A stretch of DNA of 43,056 bases from RGIG1681 sp045657465 (GCA_045657465.1 JAZOTD010000006.1:1-43056); one strand, 5' to 3'; counted from the stretch's first letter, positions 14,798 to 23,184 are shown. Notes: generated by a model not told the origin, from the letters alone. Program-made: numbers and translations.

Positions 14798-15754
14798 TTA
14801 TTCGCCTCTTTGCAATAAATCAACAAGTTTCTTTTCATCTTCATTTTTTGCTATGAGTCCAATAAAATCACATGAATTTATATAGTCGTAATTATATGAC
14901 CCATGAAAAACTGGTGACAATAATTCATTAGTTTTTTTAATAAATTTTTCTGCATTGACAAACGCCAATTTTCTATGTTTTTCATATAACTCACTGACAC
15001 CATCAATTCTATTTGATAAATGTTCGCCACAAGATAGCCCGTTAGCATTTCCACACATAAGTCTAAGCATATCTCGCATAACCCCCTGCTTGATGATAGA
15101 GTCTTTCACACTACTCAAAGAGTTTTGCATAAAACCATTATCAATAATAGTCATCTTTTTTCCATCAAAAATAACATTACCTGAATGCAAATCAACCATT
15201 CCATTTTTATGCTTCTTTGTCATTTTATAATCACTTAAAATAAAGTTTTCAAGATTGTCATTAGACATTGATTCAATCTGTTCATTTCTCTCGATATAAT
15301 CATTTAAATATCTCTGAACCATTTCTTTGTAAAGATTACCCTCTTTGCTTAAAAGTGAATCTTCATATTCTTCTTTTGAACAAATATCTTCACATAATTG
15401 ATACGCATCTGAAATTTTATTAAAAAACAAACTTCTTCCAGCTATCCTTTCTTCTAAAATATAAAATCTATTAAATTTACTCTTTTCAAAAAATCTTTTT
15501 GGAAGCATTGCCCATGAATATATTTCAGGAACTGCATATCCTTTTTTGTGAAAATATACAAGTTCTTTGCAATACACCTCAAACCCATCATATCCAAAAA
15601 CACCTGAATCTTCGCCCAACATTTCTTTTACAACAAAATTCTCATCAATAAAATAGGCGGTTCCTTCCTGCCCTGATTTTTTTGGAAATTTGTCAAGTTC
15701 AAACATAATCGACAAAAGCAAATTGTCATAAATTTCTTGTTGTTTTTTATCCAT
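14798..15754 (-). CDS. Atypical kinase-fold (phosphotransferase-like) protein
   Basis: 318-residue soluble protein resembling Ser/Thr or aminoglycoside phosphotransferase kinases. Visible motifs: a glycine-containing strand and Lys43 in FVVKEML (ATP anchor), a hinge-like FYILEERIAG (98-106), a catalytic loop MVDLHSGNVIF with Asp188 and Asn193, and a metal-binding IIDNGF with Asp205 in place of DFG. The aspartate is not preceded by the classical HR pair. Substrate is unknown. ATG 15754 has no Shine-Dalgarno site, but a -10 box ends seven bases before it, so the mRNA is predicted leaderless. It is not linked to a recognisable partner. Confidence 0.65.
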   Translation of the reverse strand: MDKKQQEIYDNLLLSIMFELDKFPKKSGQEGTAYFIDENFVVKEMLGEDSGVFGYDGFEVYCKELVYFHKKGYAVPEIYSWAMLPKRFFEKSKFNRFYILEERIAGRSLFFNKISDAYQLCEDICSKEEYEDSLLSKEGNLYKEMVQRYLNDYIERNEQIESMSNDNLENFILSDYKMTKKHKNGMVDLHSGNVIFDGKKMTIIDNGFMQNSLSSVKDSIIKQGVMRDMLRLMCGNANGLSCGEHLSNRIDGVSELYEKHRKLAFVNAEKFIKKTNELLSPVFHGSYNYDYINSCDFIGLIAKNEDEKKLVDLLQRGE

Positions 15755-15761
15755 ATATATT

Positions 15762-15790
15762 ATTATATCATAACTTTAAATTAATTTCAA
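15762..15790 (-). promoter_or_regulatory. Promoter of the kinase-like gene, predicted leaderless
   Basis: Minus strand TTGAAA (15785-15790), 17-base spacer, TATAAT (15762-15767), seven bases, then ATG 15754. Confidence 0.68.
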
Positions 15791-15837
15791 TACCCATTTT
15801 TTAAATATTTAACACCAAAATCACACAAAATATAATC

Positions 15838-16065
15838 ATGCGAAAAAACATCACAGTCATTGCAAAAATGCAAGATAATAATATGGTGATTCCATTATCT
15901 ATTCTTTGGGAAAATGGCAAAACTTATGAAATTGACAAAGTTTTAGATATAAGAAAAAAGGCCAGCACCAAAGGTGGTGGCATGGGCCTAAGATACACTT
16001 GTTTAATCAAAAATCAAGAACGTTTTTTGTGGCTTGACGAATATTTGTGGTTTGTTGAAGTTTAA
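15838..16065 (+). CDS. Small conserved protein convergent with dinB
   Basis: 75-residue protein of unknown function. The second half has a distinctive KASTKGGGMGLRYTCLI-KNQERFLWLDEYLWFVE pattern: a glycine turn, then two strands and a Trp/Phe-rich end. I recall similar small proteins next to Y-family polymerase genes in Clostridia, but this is from memory. The start is unusual: there is no Shine-Dalgarno site and a TATAAT ends one base before ATG 15838, so that box cannot be this gene's ordinary -10. Its TAA overlaps the dinB TAA tail to tail within TTAA. There is no hydrophobic segment and no cysteine cluster. Confidence 0.7.
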   Translation: MRKNITVIAKMQDNNMVIPLSILWENGKTYEIDKVLDIRKKASTKGGGMGLRYTCLIKNQERFLWLDEYLWFVEV

Positions 16066-17297
16066 TTTTTCTTTCCAACTGAACTTCCTGCATGACCATC
16101 TTTTATGTCTAGTTCTGAAAATTTTTTTTCTCTTAAAACCACAGCCCTGTTAATTGAAGTTCTGCCATATCTTTTTCTTAAATATTCAATTGTTTGTTCC
16201 AAATTTTCTTTCTTTTCTTGTGACTTTGCGTCAACATCAAAAGACAGCTGGTCTTGATTCGTAAAATCTGAAAGAGAAACACCAAGCCCCCTAACCTTGT
16301 TTTTCCAATCAAAGTTGTTTTTAAAAAGCGTCATGGCAAGCTCAGCAACATCTTCTGACAAGTTTGAAGGGTGTTTAAGCTTGGCCATTCGAGTTGTGTG
16401 GGCAAGCAAGTTGTCAATTATTGTCAGCGTAACTGTTCTGGCATATTTATAGCCATAATCACTCATTCTTGAGCAGACACTTTCAGAAAGTAACAAAAGC
16501 AATGTTTCAATATCAATATTATCATCAAGGTCACGATAAAATGTGATGCTGTTGCCTATTGACTTATAGTCATCTTTCTCGTTATATTTCTTAACTTCAG
16601 CATTGTCTTTTCCAAGAGCATAAGCATGAAGCACCGAGCCCCACTTGCCCAAATGTTGAACAAGCACACTTTCATTTGCACGCGCCAAATCTCCTATGGT
16701 TTTTATTGTGAGCTTGTTAAGTTTTTCTTTGGTTGCTCTGCCCACATATAAAAGGTTTTCAACTGGAAGTTTATAAATCAATTCTTTATAATTTTCAGGC
16801 GAAATAACAGAAATTGCATCTGGCTTTTTCAAATCACTGCCCAATTTGGCAAAAACCTTGTTAAAACTCACACCAACCGAAATGGTTAATCCAATTTCTT
16901 CACGCACACGATTTCGAATTTCATCGGCAATTTTGACAGCATCTCCGCCATATTTTCTACAGTTTGTTACATCAAGCCAAGCCTCATCAATTCCAAAAGA
17001 CTCAACAAAATCGGTGTATTCAAAATAAATAGCCTTAACCGCTTTTGAATATTTTGCATAAAGGTCATAATGCGTTTCAGTAAAGACTATATCAGGAACC
17101 AGTTTTTTTGCTTGATATGCGGTCATTCCAGTTTTAATGCCAAGCATTTTTGCTTTTTGATTTTTTGCAAGCACAACACCATGCCTGTCACTTACAGAAC
17201 CAGTGACAGCAACAGCCTTTCCTGTCAAGCTCTCATCAAGCAGGCACTCAACATTGGCAAAAAAACTATTCAAATCAGCATGTAATATTTTTCTCAT
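16062..17297 (-). CDS. dinB: DNA polymerase IV / Y-family translesion polymerase
   Basis: 411-residue Y-family polymerase that copies past damaged bases. The N-terminal motif ILHADLNSFFANVE carries the first metal Asp (Asp7); SFGIDEAWLDVT carries the second Asp-Glu pair; the thumb helix-hairpin-helix region has LLYVGRATKEKLNKL; and the little-finger domain follows. Compared with standard DinB, the motif is SFFANVE rather than SFFAxVE/Q with extra insertions, well within family range. No beta-clamp peptide was identified with certainty. ATG 17297 is chosen because the -10 box ends six bases upstream and no Shine-Dalgarno site supports the earlier ATG at 17315. It overlaps the stop of the convergent small gene. 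Confidence 0.9.
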   Translation of the reverse strand: MRKILHADLNSFFANVECLLDESLTGKAVAVTGSVSDRHGVVLAKNQKAKMLGIKTGMTAYQAKKLVPDIVFTETHYDLYAKYSKAVKAIYFEYTDFVESFGIDEAWLDVTNCRKYGGDAVKIADEIRNRVREEIGLTISVGVSFNKVFAKLGSDLKKPDAISVISPENYKELIYKLPVENLLYVGRATKEKLNKLTIKTIGDLARANESVLVQHLGKWGSVLHAYALGKDNAEVKKYNEKDDYKSIGNSITFYRDLDDNIDIETLLLLLSESVCSRMSDYGYKYARTVTLTIIDNLLAHTTRMAKLKHPSNLSEDVAELAMTLFKNNFDWKNKVRGLGVSLSDFTNQDQLSFDVDAKSQEKKENLEQTIEYLRKRYGRTSINRAVVLREKKFSELDIKDGHAGSSVGKKN

Positions 17298-17303
17298 AGT
17301 TAT

Positions 17304-17331
17304 AGTATAAAACAAAGAAAAATTTTTACAA
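17304..17331 (-). promoter_or_regulatory. dinB promoter, predicted leaderless
   Basis: Minus strand TTGTAA (17326-17331), 16-base spacer, TATACT (17304-17309), six bases, then ATG 17297. No LexA-type dyad is obvious. Confidence 0.55.
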
Positions 17332-17375
17332 ATAAAAAAATTACACTTGAAATTTGTTTTTAAATAATTTTTTAC

Positions 17376-17386
17376 TATGCTATAAT
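17376..17386 (+). promoter_or_regulatory. Extended -10 promoter of the methyltransferase pair
   Basis: TATGC immediately followed by TATAAT (17381-17386) matches the TRTGn extended -10; the -35 region is poor, as is usual for this class. Confidence 0.65.
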
Positions 17387-17417
17387 GAAAATGTATTATA
17401 ATGAATTCGGAGGCAAT

Positions 17418-18158
17418 ATGGATTCAAATCAAGTAAATTATGACTTTGCAAAAGCGTGGGATTTAAGCCACGGAAACTTTGCAGAAGAAATTGCGCAAAA
17501 TATTATCAATTTTGCAAGTGTGCATAATCGCAAAATTCAAACTGTATATGATATTTGTTGCGGTGCATCAAACCTTATTGGGGTTTTTGAACAAAAAGGC
17601 TATAAGTGCGTAGGTTCAGAAACACGTCAAGGCATGTATGATTATTCAAAAGAACACCACCCTAACACAAAATATTTCTTAACCGAAAATATGTTTGATG
17701 TTCCTGGAAAAATCAAAGCAGACGTTATCACCTGCACCCATGACATCGTAAACTATTTTGAAAACTTTTCTGAGTGGGAACTTTTCTTTAAAAATGTTGA
17801 AAAACACCTAGACAAACGCGGCATGTTTGTTTTTGACTTCTACACAAAACACAAACTTCAAAATTGGAACGAAACAACATTCAAACATTCTCACACACTT
17901 GACTATTTGATGAATGTAAAATCTGGTGTATATGATAAAACCGTAATCACCTACACATATTTCATTAACTATGACACACACTACATCAAAACAAAAGACG
18001 TGGTTGTTGAAAGCTATTTTGAAACCCAAGAAATTCTTGACGCATTAAAACGTGCAGGATTTAAAAATGTTCAAATTGTTGACCACAATTTGCAACCATT
18101 AAATGGTGAAAATATAGCGTATCTTGACAGAATTCACGTTATCGCAATGAAGAAATAA
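17418..18158 (+). CDS. Class I SAM-dependent methyltransferase (first of tandem pair)
   Basis: 246-residue methyltransferase. Motif I is VYDICCGAS (about 43-51), with an acidic residue ending strand 2 (GSE, about 66), an ITCTHDIVNYF motif IV region and an FDFYTKHKL post-motif. It resembles the small-molecule/UbiE-like methyltransferase fold; the substrate is unknown. ATG 17418 has GGAGG 6 bases upstream, whereas the in-frame ATG 17391 region precedes that site. The paralogue begins 11 bases after the stop, so the two form an operon. The C-terminal beta region (residues 165-200) differs most from the paralogue. Confidence 0.82.
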   Translation: MDSNQVNYDFAKAWDLSHGNFAEEIAQNIINFASVHNRKIQTVYDICCGASNLIGVFEQKGYKCVGSETRQGMYDYSKEHHPNTKYFLTENMFDVPGKIKADVITCTHDIVNYFENFSEWELFFKNVEKHLDKRGMFVFDFYTKHKLQNWNETTFKHSHTLDYLMNVKSGVYDKTVITYTYFINYDTHYIKTKDVVVESYFETQEILDALKRAGFKNVQIVDHNLQPLNGENIAYLDRIHVIAMKK

Positions 18159-18169
18159 GGAGTGAGCAA

Positions 18170-18985
18170 ATGGAAGAAAATGTTATTGATAGAAACTTCG
18201 ACACCGCATTCGCGATTGCTTGGAGTGAAAACCAAGGCGGTTATTCAGAAGACATCGCCAAAAAAACAATTAAGTTTGCAAAATTGCAAGGCTTAAGAGT
18301 TGACAGTGTTTTAGACATTTGCTGTGGCTCTGCAAACTTCTTGGCAGAAATGGCTGCAAGTGGCAAAAAATGTACTGGAACAGAAATCTTAAACAGTTAT
18401 GTTGAATACAACAAAAAGAAATATCCAAACATCGAATTTTTCAAGACAAACGACATCTTAGATTTCGACAATCTTGGAACTTTTGATTTAATCTCATGCA
18501 ACCATGACGTAATCAATATGCTCCCTTCTCTTGAAGAATGGGGCGCATTCTTTAAAAAAGCTTACGCTCATTTGAATAATGGTGGAATTTTAATTTTCGA
18601 CTATTACACAAAACGCAAGTTAAAAGAATGGAACGAAACAACTTATAGCGAAGGTGACAAAATTGAATATGTTAGACACGTTGAATCAGATGGCGAAACC
18701 TGCACATCAATTTCAAACATCTATTACATCAATTTAAACCCAAATGACCAAGACAAAAATATTAGTGCAATTGATAGAGATTATAGCTTAAACAACTATA
18801 ACAACAAATTTAAAAAGACTGAAGATTCAGTGATTGAATATTATTTCGAAAACACAGACATTTTGAACGAAATCAAAAAAGCTGGTTATAGATATCTCAT
18901 CACAACTGATGCAAACTTCACACCAGTTGCCGGCATTGACGACATCAATAGATTGCACGTCATTGCAATTAAACGCGAAGTTTAG
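18170..18985 (+). CDS. Class I SAM-dependent methyltransferase (second of tandem pair)
   Basis: 271 residues, clearly paralogous to the preceding gene: VLDICCGSANFLAEMA (motif I), SCNHDVINMLPSLEEWGAFF, LIFDYYTKRKLKEWNETTY and a C-terminal RLHVIAIK line up along the full length. It has an insertion of about 20 residues (NPNDQDKNISAIDRDYSLN) before the last helix-strand unit. AAGGAG lies 7 bases before ATG 18170. A strong terminator ends the two-gene unit. The duplication suggests either two related substrates or a heterodimer; the sequence does not decide. Confidence 0.82.
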   Translation: MEENVIDRNFDTAFAIAWSENQGGYSEDIAKKTIKFAKLQGLRVDSVLDICCGSANFLAEMAASGKKCTGTEILNSYVEYNKKKYPNIEFFKTNDILDFDNLGTFDLISCNHDVINMLPSLEEWGAFFKKAYAHLNNGGILIFDYYTKRKLKEWNETTYSEGDKIEYVRHVESDGETCTSISNIYYINLNPNDQDKNISAIDRDYSLNNYNNKFKKTEDSVIEYYFENTDILNEIKKAGYRYLITTDANFTPVAGIDDINRLHVIAIKREV

Positions 18986-18993
18986 AAACAAAA

Positions 18994-19024
18994 AGAACTC
19001 CTAAAAGTAGGAGTTCTTTTTTTG
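18994..19024 (+). terminator. Terminator of the methyltransferase operon
   Basis: 10-bp perfect stem AGAACTCCTA (18994-19003) with TAGGAGTTCT (19008-19017), loop AAAG, followed by T-run. Confidence 0.9.
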
Positions 19025-19094
19025 CATAATTAATTTTTTTATTTTGCTATATTAATCCAATAAAATCATGCATTAAATTTAATATAATTAATCA

Positions 19095-19121
19095 TTAAAA
19101 AAGACGTCAAAAATGACGTCT
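19095..19121 (-). terminator. pyrG terminator
   Basis: Minus strand AGACGTCA (19114-19121) with TGACGTCT (19102-19109), 4-base loop, then six T. Confidence 0.85.
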
Positions 19122-19125
19122 AATT

Positions 19126-20733
19126 TTATCTAATACTCTTTGCTGTATTCATCAATCCCAAGAATAGTGGATGTGGCTTATATGGTCTAGATTTGTATTC
19201 TGGTTCAAAGATTGTAGCAACGAAATATGGATGATTTCCCTTAAGTTCAATAAGTTCAATAAGTTTGCTTTCTGGATTCATACCCGCAAAAAGCATACCT
19301 TCCTTTTCATATTTGTCATAATATGTTCCATTAAACTCATATCTGTGTCTGTGACGTTCAGAAACAAGTTCTTTTCCGTAGAGTTTAGCAGCCTTTGATG
19401 TAGGGTCCAAAACGCAGTTATAAGCCCCGCAACGAGTTGTTCCGTTCTTCATAACAATTGCTTTTTGTTCAGCCATAACGTCAACAACCGGAAACTCTGT
19501 GTTTGGATCAATTTCTGTTGTGTTTGCAGATCTCATACCAAGCACACTTCTCGCAAATTCAATAACTGCAAGTTGCATTCCAAGACCAATTCCAAGATAA
19601 GGAATCTTATTTTCCCTAGCATATTTAATTGTTTGAAGCATACCTTCAAAACCTCTGCTTCCCCAACCAGCTGGAATAATAATTGCCTTTGCACCTTTTA
19701 AGAACTTGTCAGCGCCAATTTCTTCAATGTCTTCAGCATCAATAATATCAATTTTTGCTTTAACTTGATTGTAGATTGCTGCATGCTCAACCGCTTCTTC
19801 AACAGAAATGTATGCATCTGCAACCTTGGTGTATTTTCCAACAATACAAACCCTAACTTCAGGATATTGTCCTTTGAAGTTGTTAACCATAAATTCCCAA
19901 GAACGAAGATCAACTTTTGGTTGGTTCATGCCAAGTTTTTTCAAAATAAGAGTATCTAAACCCTCTTTTTGAAGATTTAAAGGAATTTCATAGATTGTTT
20001 CAACGTCAACGTTTTGAACAACACATTCTTCACCTTTTAAGAAACATCTTCTTGCAATTCTCTTTTTAACATCACTATTTAGAGTCACGCCCTTAACAGT
20101 TCTGCAAACAACGCCGTCAGGCATGATGCCAAGCGCATTGAGTTTTTGAATTGAGTTTTGAACGGTTTCAATCTTTGTTTCTCCGGTAACTTCAACATAT
20201 GGCAACAAGTCAACATGCAAAACAAACACATTGTCTTCACCAACTTCAGAAATAAGCTGTCTAACACCTTGCAAATAAACCCCTGTTTCATAGTCATGAA
20301 CAGTGCCACCAATTTCAACGATAACAACGTCAATATCAGGTTTTGCAAGCTCCATAATGCAGTTTTTAACTTCAGTTGTAACATGTGGAACCACTTGAAC
20401 CGTCGCACCAACATATTTGCCAAGTCTTTCTTTGTTGATTACAGAAGAATACAACTTTCCGCCTGTGATATTGCTCATTCTGCTAAGATCCATATCCAAG
20501 AATCTTTCATAGTGACCGATGTCAAGATCAGTTTCTGCACCGTCTTCAGTGACAAACACTTCACCATGTTGATAAGGACTCATTGTGCCTGGATCAACGT
20601 TTAAATAAGCATCAAATTTTTGCATAGTAACTCTAACGCCCCTGTTTTTCAAAAGACGTCCAAGACTTGCCGCGGTTGTTCCCTTTCCCAAATTTGAAAC
20701 AACACCACCAGTAACGACTACAAATTTGCTCAT
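19126..20733 (-). CDS. pyrG: CTP synthase with degenerate glutaminase active site
   Basis: 535-residue CTP synthase (UTP to CTP, ATP-dependent amidoligase plus C-terminal GATase). The N-terminal synthase domain keeps the GKG lysine, QKFDAYLNVDPGTMSPYQHG, DGAETDLDIGHYERF and VEIGGTV. Start ATG 20733 has GGGGG 4 bases upstream. The GATase domain is full length but lacks its nucleophile: GICLGMQ is GIGLGMQ (Gly383), and the catalytic His of FHPE is Glu510 (FEPE). The oxyanion motif PGGFG is PAGWG (354-358). In the synthase, KTKPTQ is KIETVQ (187-192) and KIALFC is RIARRC. Synthesis must use free ammonia or another donor, or the substrate has changed. Own promoter and terminator; a nucleotide-kinase-like gene lies upstream. 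Confidence 0.93.
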   Translation of the reverse strand: MSKFVVVTGGVVSNLGKGTTAASLGRLLKNRGVRVTMQKFDAYLNVDPGTMSPYQHGEVFVTEDGAETDLDIGHYERFLDMDLSRMSNITGGKLYSSVINKERLGKYVGATVQVVPHVTTEVKNCIMELAKPDIDVVIVEIGGTVHDYETGVYLQGVRQLISEVGEDNVFVLHVDLLPYVEVTGETKIETVQNSIQKLNALGIMPDGVVCRTVKGVTLNSDVKKRIARRCFLKGEECVVQNVDVETIYEIPLNLQKEGLDTLILKKLGMNQPKVDLRSWEFMVNNFKGQYPEVRVCIVGKYTKVADAYISVEEAVEHAAIYNQVKAKIDIIDAEDIEEIGADKFLKGAKAIIIPAGWGSRGFEGMLQTIKYARENKIPYLGIGLGMQLAVIEFARSVLGMRSANTTEIDPNTEFPVVDVMAEQKAIVMKNGTTRCGAYNCVLDPTSKAAKLYGKELVSERHRHRYEFNGTYYDKYEKEGMLFAGMNPESKLIELIELKGNHPYFVATIFEPEYKSRPYKPHPLFLGLMNTAKSIR

Positions 20734-20766
20734 AGTTCCCCCTAGAAACAATACTTATACATATTC

Positions 20767-20795
20767 ATTATAGACAAAAGATTTAAATAGGTCAA
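20767..20795 (-). promoter_or_regulatory. pyrG promoter
   Basis: Minus strand TTGACC (20790-20795), 17-base spacer, TATAAT (20767-20772). Confidence 0.85.
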
Positions 20796-20840
20796 ATTAA
20801 ACAAAACAAGTTTTTAAATATTTAAAAAATAATTTAAAAT

Positions 20841-20870
20841 AAATAAAAAAATCACAAATAAATGTGATTT
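20841..20870 (-). terminator. Terminator after the cytidylate-kinase-like gene
   Basis: Minus strand AAATCACA (20863-20870) with TGTGATTT (20849-20856), then a T-rich tract. The hairpin begins on the stop codon. Confidence 0.75.
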
Positions 20871-21412
20871 TATTTAATATAATTTGTGTAGGCTTCATAA
20901 ATTTTTTCGCCCACTTCTTCGACTGTTAAATTTGTGGTGTCAACAACCAAATCAAACACACTTGGGTCTTGATTGTCAAAGCCATAAATCTCATTATAAC
21001 GTTCATTTTCAAGATTCCAGCGTTCGTTTAATGATGCAATTGCTTCTTCTTCACTAAGGTTAATGATTTCATCATCACGCTTTGAATTTATAAGTCTTCT
21101 GGCTTGTTCTTTTGGCGTTATATCTAAAAACACCTTAAATGATTTAGGAATAAAGTGCCAGGCTGTTCTGCTATCAAAAATAATATCTTTATAAAGGTCT
21201 CTTTCACCAATTTTAACAATTTCATCATCAACGAGCTTGTCAATTGTTGTGTCATGAAGACGGTTAAGCTCCAATATGTCAACGCCTCGTTCAGTTGCAA
21301 TTCTTCTAAAGATTGCTCCACCGCTAAATTTTTCAAAACCATATTTTGAAATCATGTAGTCAATCACAGCACTTTTTCCACTGCAAGGTTTTCCTGTTAT
21401 TGTAATAATCAT
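20870..21412 (-). CDS. Cytidylate-kinase-like P-loop NTPase
   Basis: 180-residue P-loop protein: ITGKPCSGKSAVIDYM (Walker A, residues 4-19), then FEKFSGGAIFRRIATERGVDILELN, which closely follows the archaeal-type CMP kinase (Cytidylate_kin2) layout, a central DSRTAWHFIP nucleotide-monophosphate region and an arginine-containing LID (ARRLINSKRDDE). The likely reaction is CMP or dCMP phosphorylation, which supplies the CDP/CTP pool together with pyrG, but adenylate-kinase-like alternatives cannot be excluded. ATG 21412 overlaps the pepF stop by four bases (ATGA), so it is coupled to pepF; a terminator separates it from pyrG. Confidence 0.75.
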   Translation of the reverse strand: MIITITGKPCSGKSAVIDYMISKYGFEKFSGGAIFRRIATERGVDILELNRLHDTTIDKLVDDEIVKIGERDLYKDIIFDSRTAWHFIPKSFKVFLDITPKEQARRLINSKRDDEIINLSEEEAIASLNERWNLENERYNEIYGFDNQDPSVFDLVVDTTNLTVEEVGEKIYEAYTNYIK

Positions 21413-23184
21413 ATTTTCTCCTTTGTTAAAGATTTTAATTCTTTTAAATATTCTTCAAACATAGCAAATGCACCATCATAAAATTTTGAATCAAGCACAT
21501 CAACACCCGCAACTTTCAAAGATGAGATAGGATCTTTTGCCCCACCTATTGTCAAAAACTCTTTATATTTTCTTAAACTCTCTCCAGATTTGTCTTCCAA
21601 AAGCCCCTTTGCAAGAGAGCAAGCAACACTGAGTCCAAGTGAATATTTATACAGATAATAATCTCGATAAATATGTCCTTTTCTGCTCCAATTACATTCA
21701 TAACCTTTGTTGAGTTTAACTGTGTCGCCAAAATATTCTTTTGTTAGCTCAACAAATTTTTCATTATAATCTTTTGCAGTGAGCGATTCACCTTGTGCAA
21801 GCTTGTCATGTGCAAAAAGCTCAAACTCAGCAAGCATTGACGAATCATAAACGTTAAGCTCAAATAATTGCAAAAAGTTAGATAAAAGCTTGATTTTTTC
21901 GGCTTTGCTATTTGTTTTTCCAAGCAAATATTTGTTATATAAAATCTCATTTGTAAGTGACACAACTTCAGCCACAAACAAAGTGTATTCATATTTTGAA
22001 TAAGGCTGAGCTTTTGCAGAATAATATGAATGCATAGCATGCCCAAACTCATGAGCGATGGCACTCGCCCATTCAAATGTTCCATCAAAATTCAAAAGAA
22101 TGTATGGATGCTCGCCATATGCGCTTATGGTGTATCCACCACTTCTCTTGTTTTGACGTGGAAAAGCATCAATCCAACCATTGTTAACCGCTTCATCAAA
22201 GACAGCCACATAATCATCACCCAAAACCTTGAATGATTCACGAATGTCGTTGATCGCCTGCTCATATGTTATTTTTTCTGCATTTTCTTCAGCAATGTCA
22301 ACACTAATGTCAGATGCATAAAACTCTTTTAAATTTAAAATCTTTTTCTTAAGAATGAAATATTCTTGCAATAGATTTGCACGAGATTTAACCGCTTTGA
22401 TATTCAGCATCATAATCTTTGGAGACACTTCTTCTGCATAAGTCTTCATGTCTAGCACTGAATCAAAGTTGTAACACTTTGCTAGGTAGTTTTTATACTT
22501 TACGTGAGACGTAAAAAGACCCGCCAAAGTCTGATTCAGCTCGGCATACTTGCCAAGATAGGTTTCCATTACAAGCTTTCTAATTTCAGGGTTTTGTGAG
22601 TGCATATGCTCGCTATAATTTCCAGGAAACAACTTAATCACTTCGCCTTTTTCATTCTTAAACGAACCATGATCCATTTCAATGTCAGAAAACATTCTAA
22701 AAATGTCATCAGTGTTGTTAAACCCAGAAATGATTGCCAAATTCTGCTCTTCTTTTTCAGAAAGTGTGTGCTTCTTGTATCTAATAACATCTTCAATCAC
22801 TCTGTCATAGTCTGCAAACCTCTTGTCATTTTGAATTGTTTTTAAAAATTCTTCACTCAAACTAGACAGTTCTGTTTTTGAAAATGCCAACTCTTCATTG
22901 ATTTTTGAACACATGTCATTAATCATCGCATAATTCTTTACATTTGTGTCATTTTTGCTGTCATCATCTTGTTTGCAAAACGCATAAACCGCCAATTTTT
23001 CAAGAGTTAACGACAATTGTGTCTCAACCAAAAAATACGCCAAAATGTCATCTGGATTATTTTTATTTAATTTATTTTTGAATTTTTTAGCATTTTTTAA
23101 GTATTTTTCAAGGTTTTTATAATCATTTAAAAATTCGTCATTTGTCTTATATAAATGCGATAAATCCCACTTGCCAAAAGCCAT
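21409..23184 (-). CDS. pepF: Oligoendopeptidase F (M3 family metalloprotease)
   Basis: 591-residue cytoplasmic zinc endopeptidase of the M3 family that cleaves short peptides. The zinc motif is IAHEFGHAMHSYYS (HEFGH, about residue 375), and the downstream glutamate lies in TLFVAEVVSLTNEIL. The N-terminal helical domain begins MAFGKWDLSHLY. Two adjacent ATGs, 23187 and 23184, follow AAGGAG; the second has the better spacing (6 bases). The length is normal for the family. The stop overlaps the start of the cytidylate-kinase-like gene. Promoter candidates are present upstream but ambiguous. Confidence 0.94.
   Translation of the reverse strand: MAFGKWDLSHLYKTNDEFLNDYKNLEKYLKNAKKFKNKLNKNNPDDILAYFLVETQLSLTLEKLAVYAFCKQDDDSKNDTNVKNYAMINDMCSKINEELAFSKTELSSLSEEFLKTIQNDKRFADYDRVIEDVIRYKKHTLSEKEEQNLAIISGFNNTDDIFRMFSDIEMDHGSFKNEKGEVIKLFPGNYSEHMHSQNPEIRKLVMETYLGKYAELNQTLAGLFTSHVKYKNYLAKCYNFDSVLDMKTYAEEVSPKIMMLNIKAVKSRANLLQEYFILKKKILNLKEFYASDISVDIAEENAEKITYEQAINDIRESFKVLGDDYVAVFDEAVNNGWIDAFPRQNKRSGGYTISAYGEHPYILLNFDGTFEWASAIAHEFGHAMHSYYSAKAQPYSKYEYTLFVAEVVSLTNEILYNKYLLGKTNSKAEKIKLLSNFLQLFELNVYDSSMLAEFELFAHDKLAQGESLTAKDYNEKFVELTKEYFGDTVKLNKGYECNWSRKGHIYRDYYLYKYSLGLSVACSLAKGLLEDKSGESLRKYKEFLTIGGAKDPISSLKVAGVDVLDSKFYDGAFAMFEEYLKELKSLTKEKI

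Noticed and set aside
15815..15836. TTAACA-16-TATAAT as promoter of the small gene at 15838
   Set aside because: The -10 box ends one base before ATG, so transcription would start inside the gene; no in-frame start follows at the right place.
20158..20604. 148-codon open frame on the plus strand, opposite pyrG
   Set aside because: It is antisense to the conserved synthase domain, has no ribosome site or motif, and is explained by pyrG codon usage.
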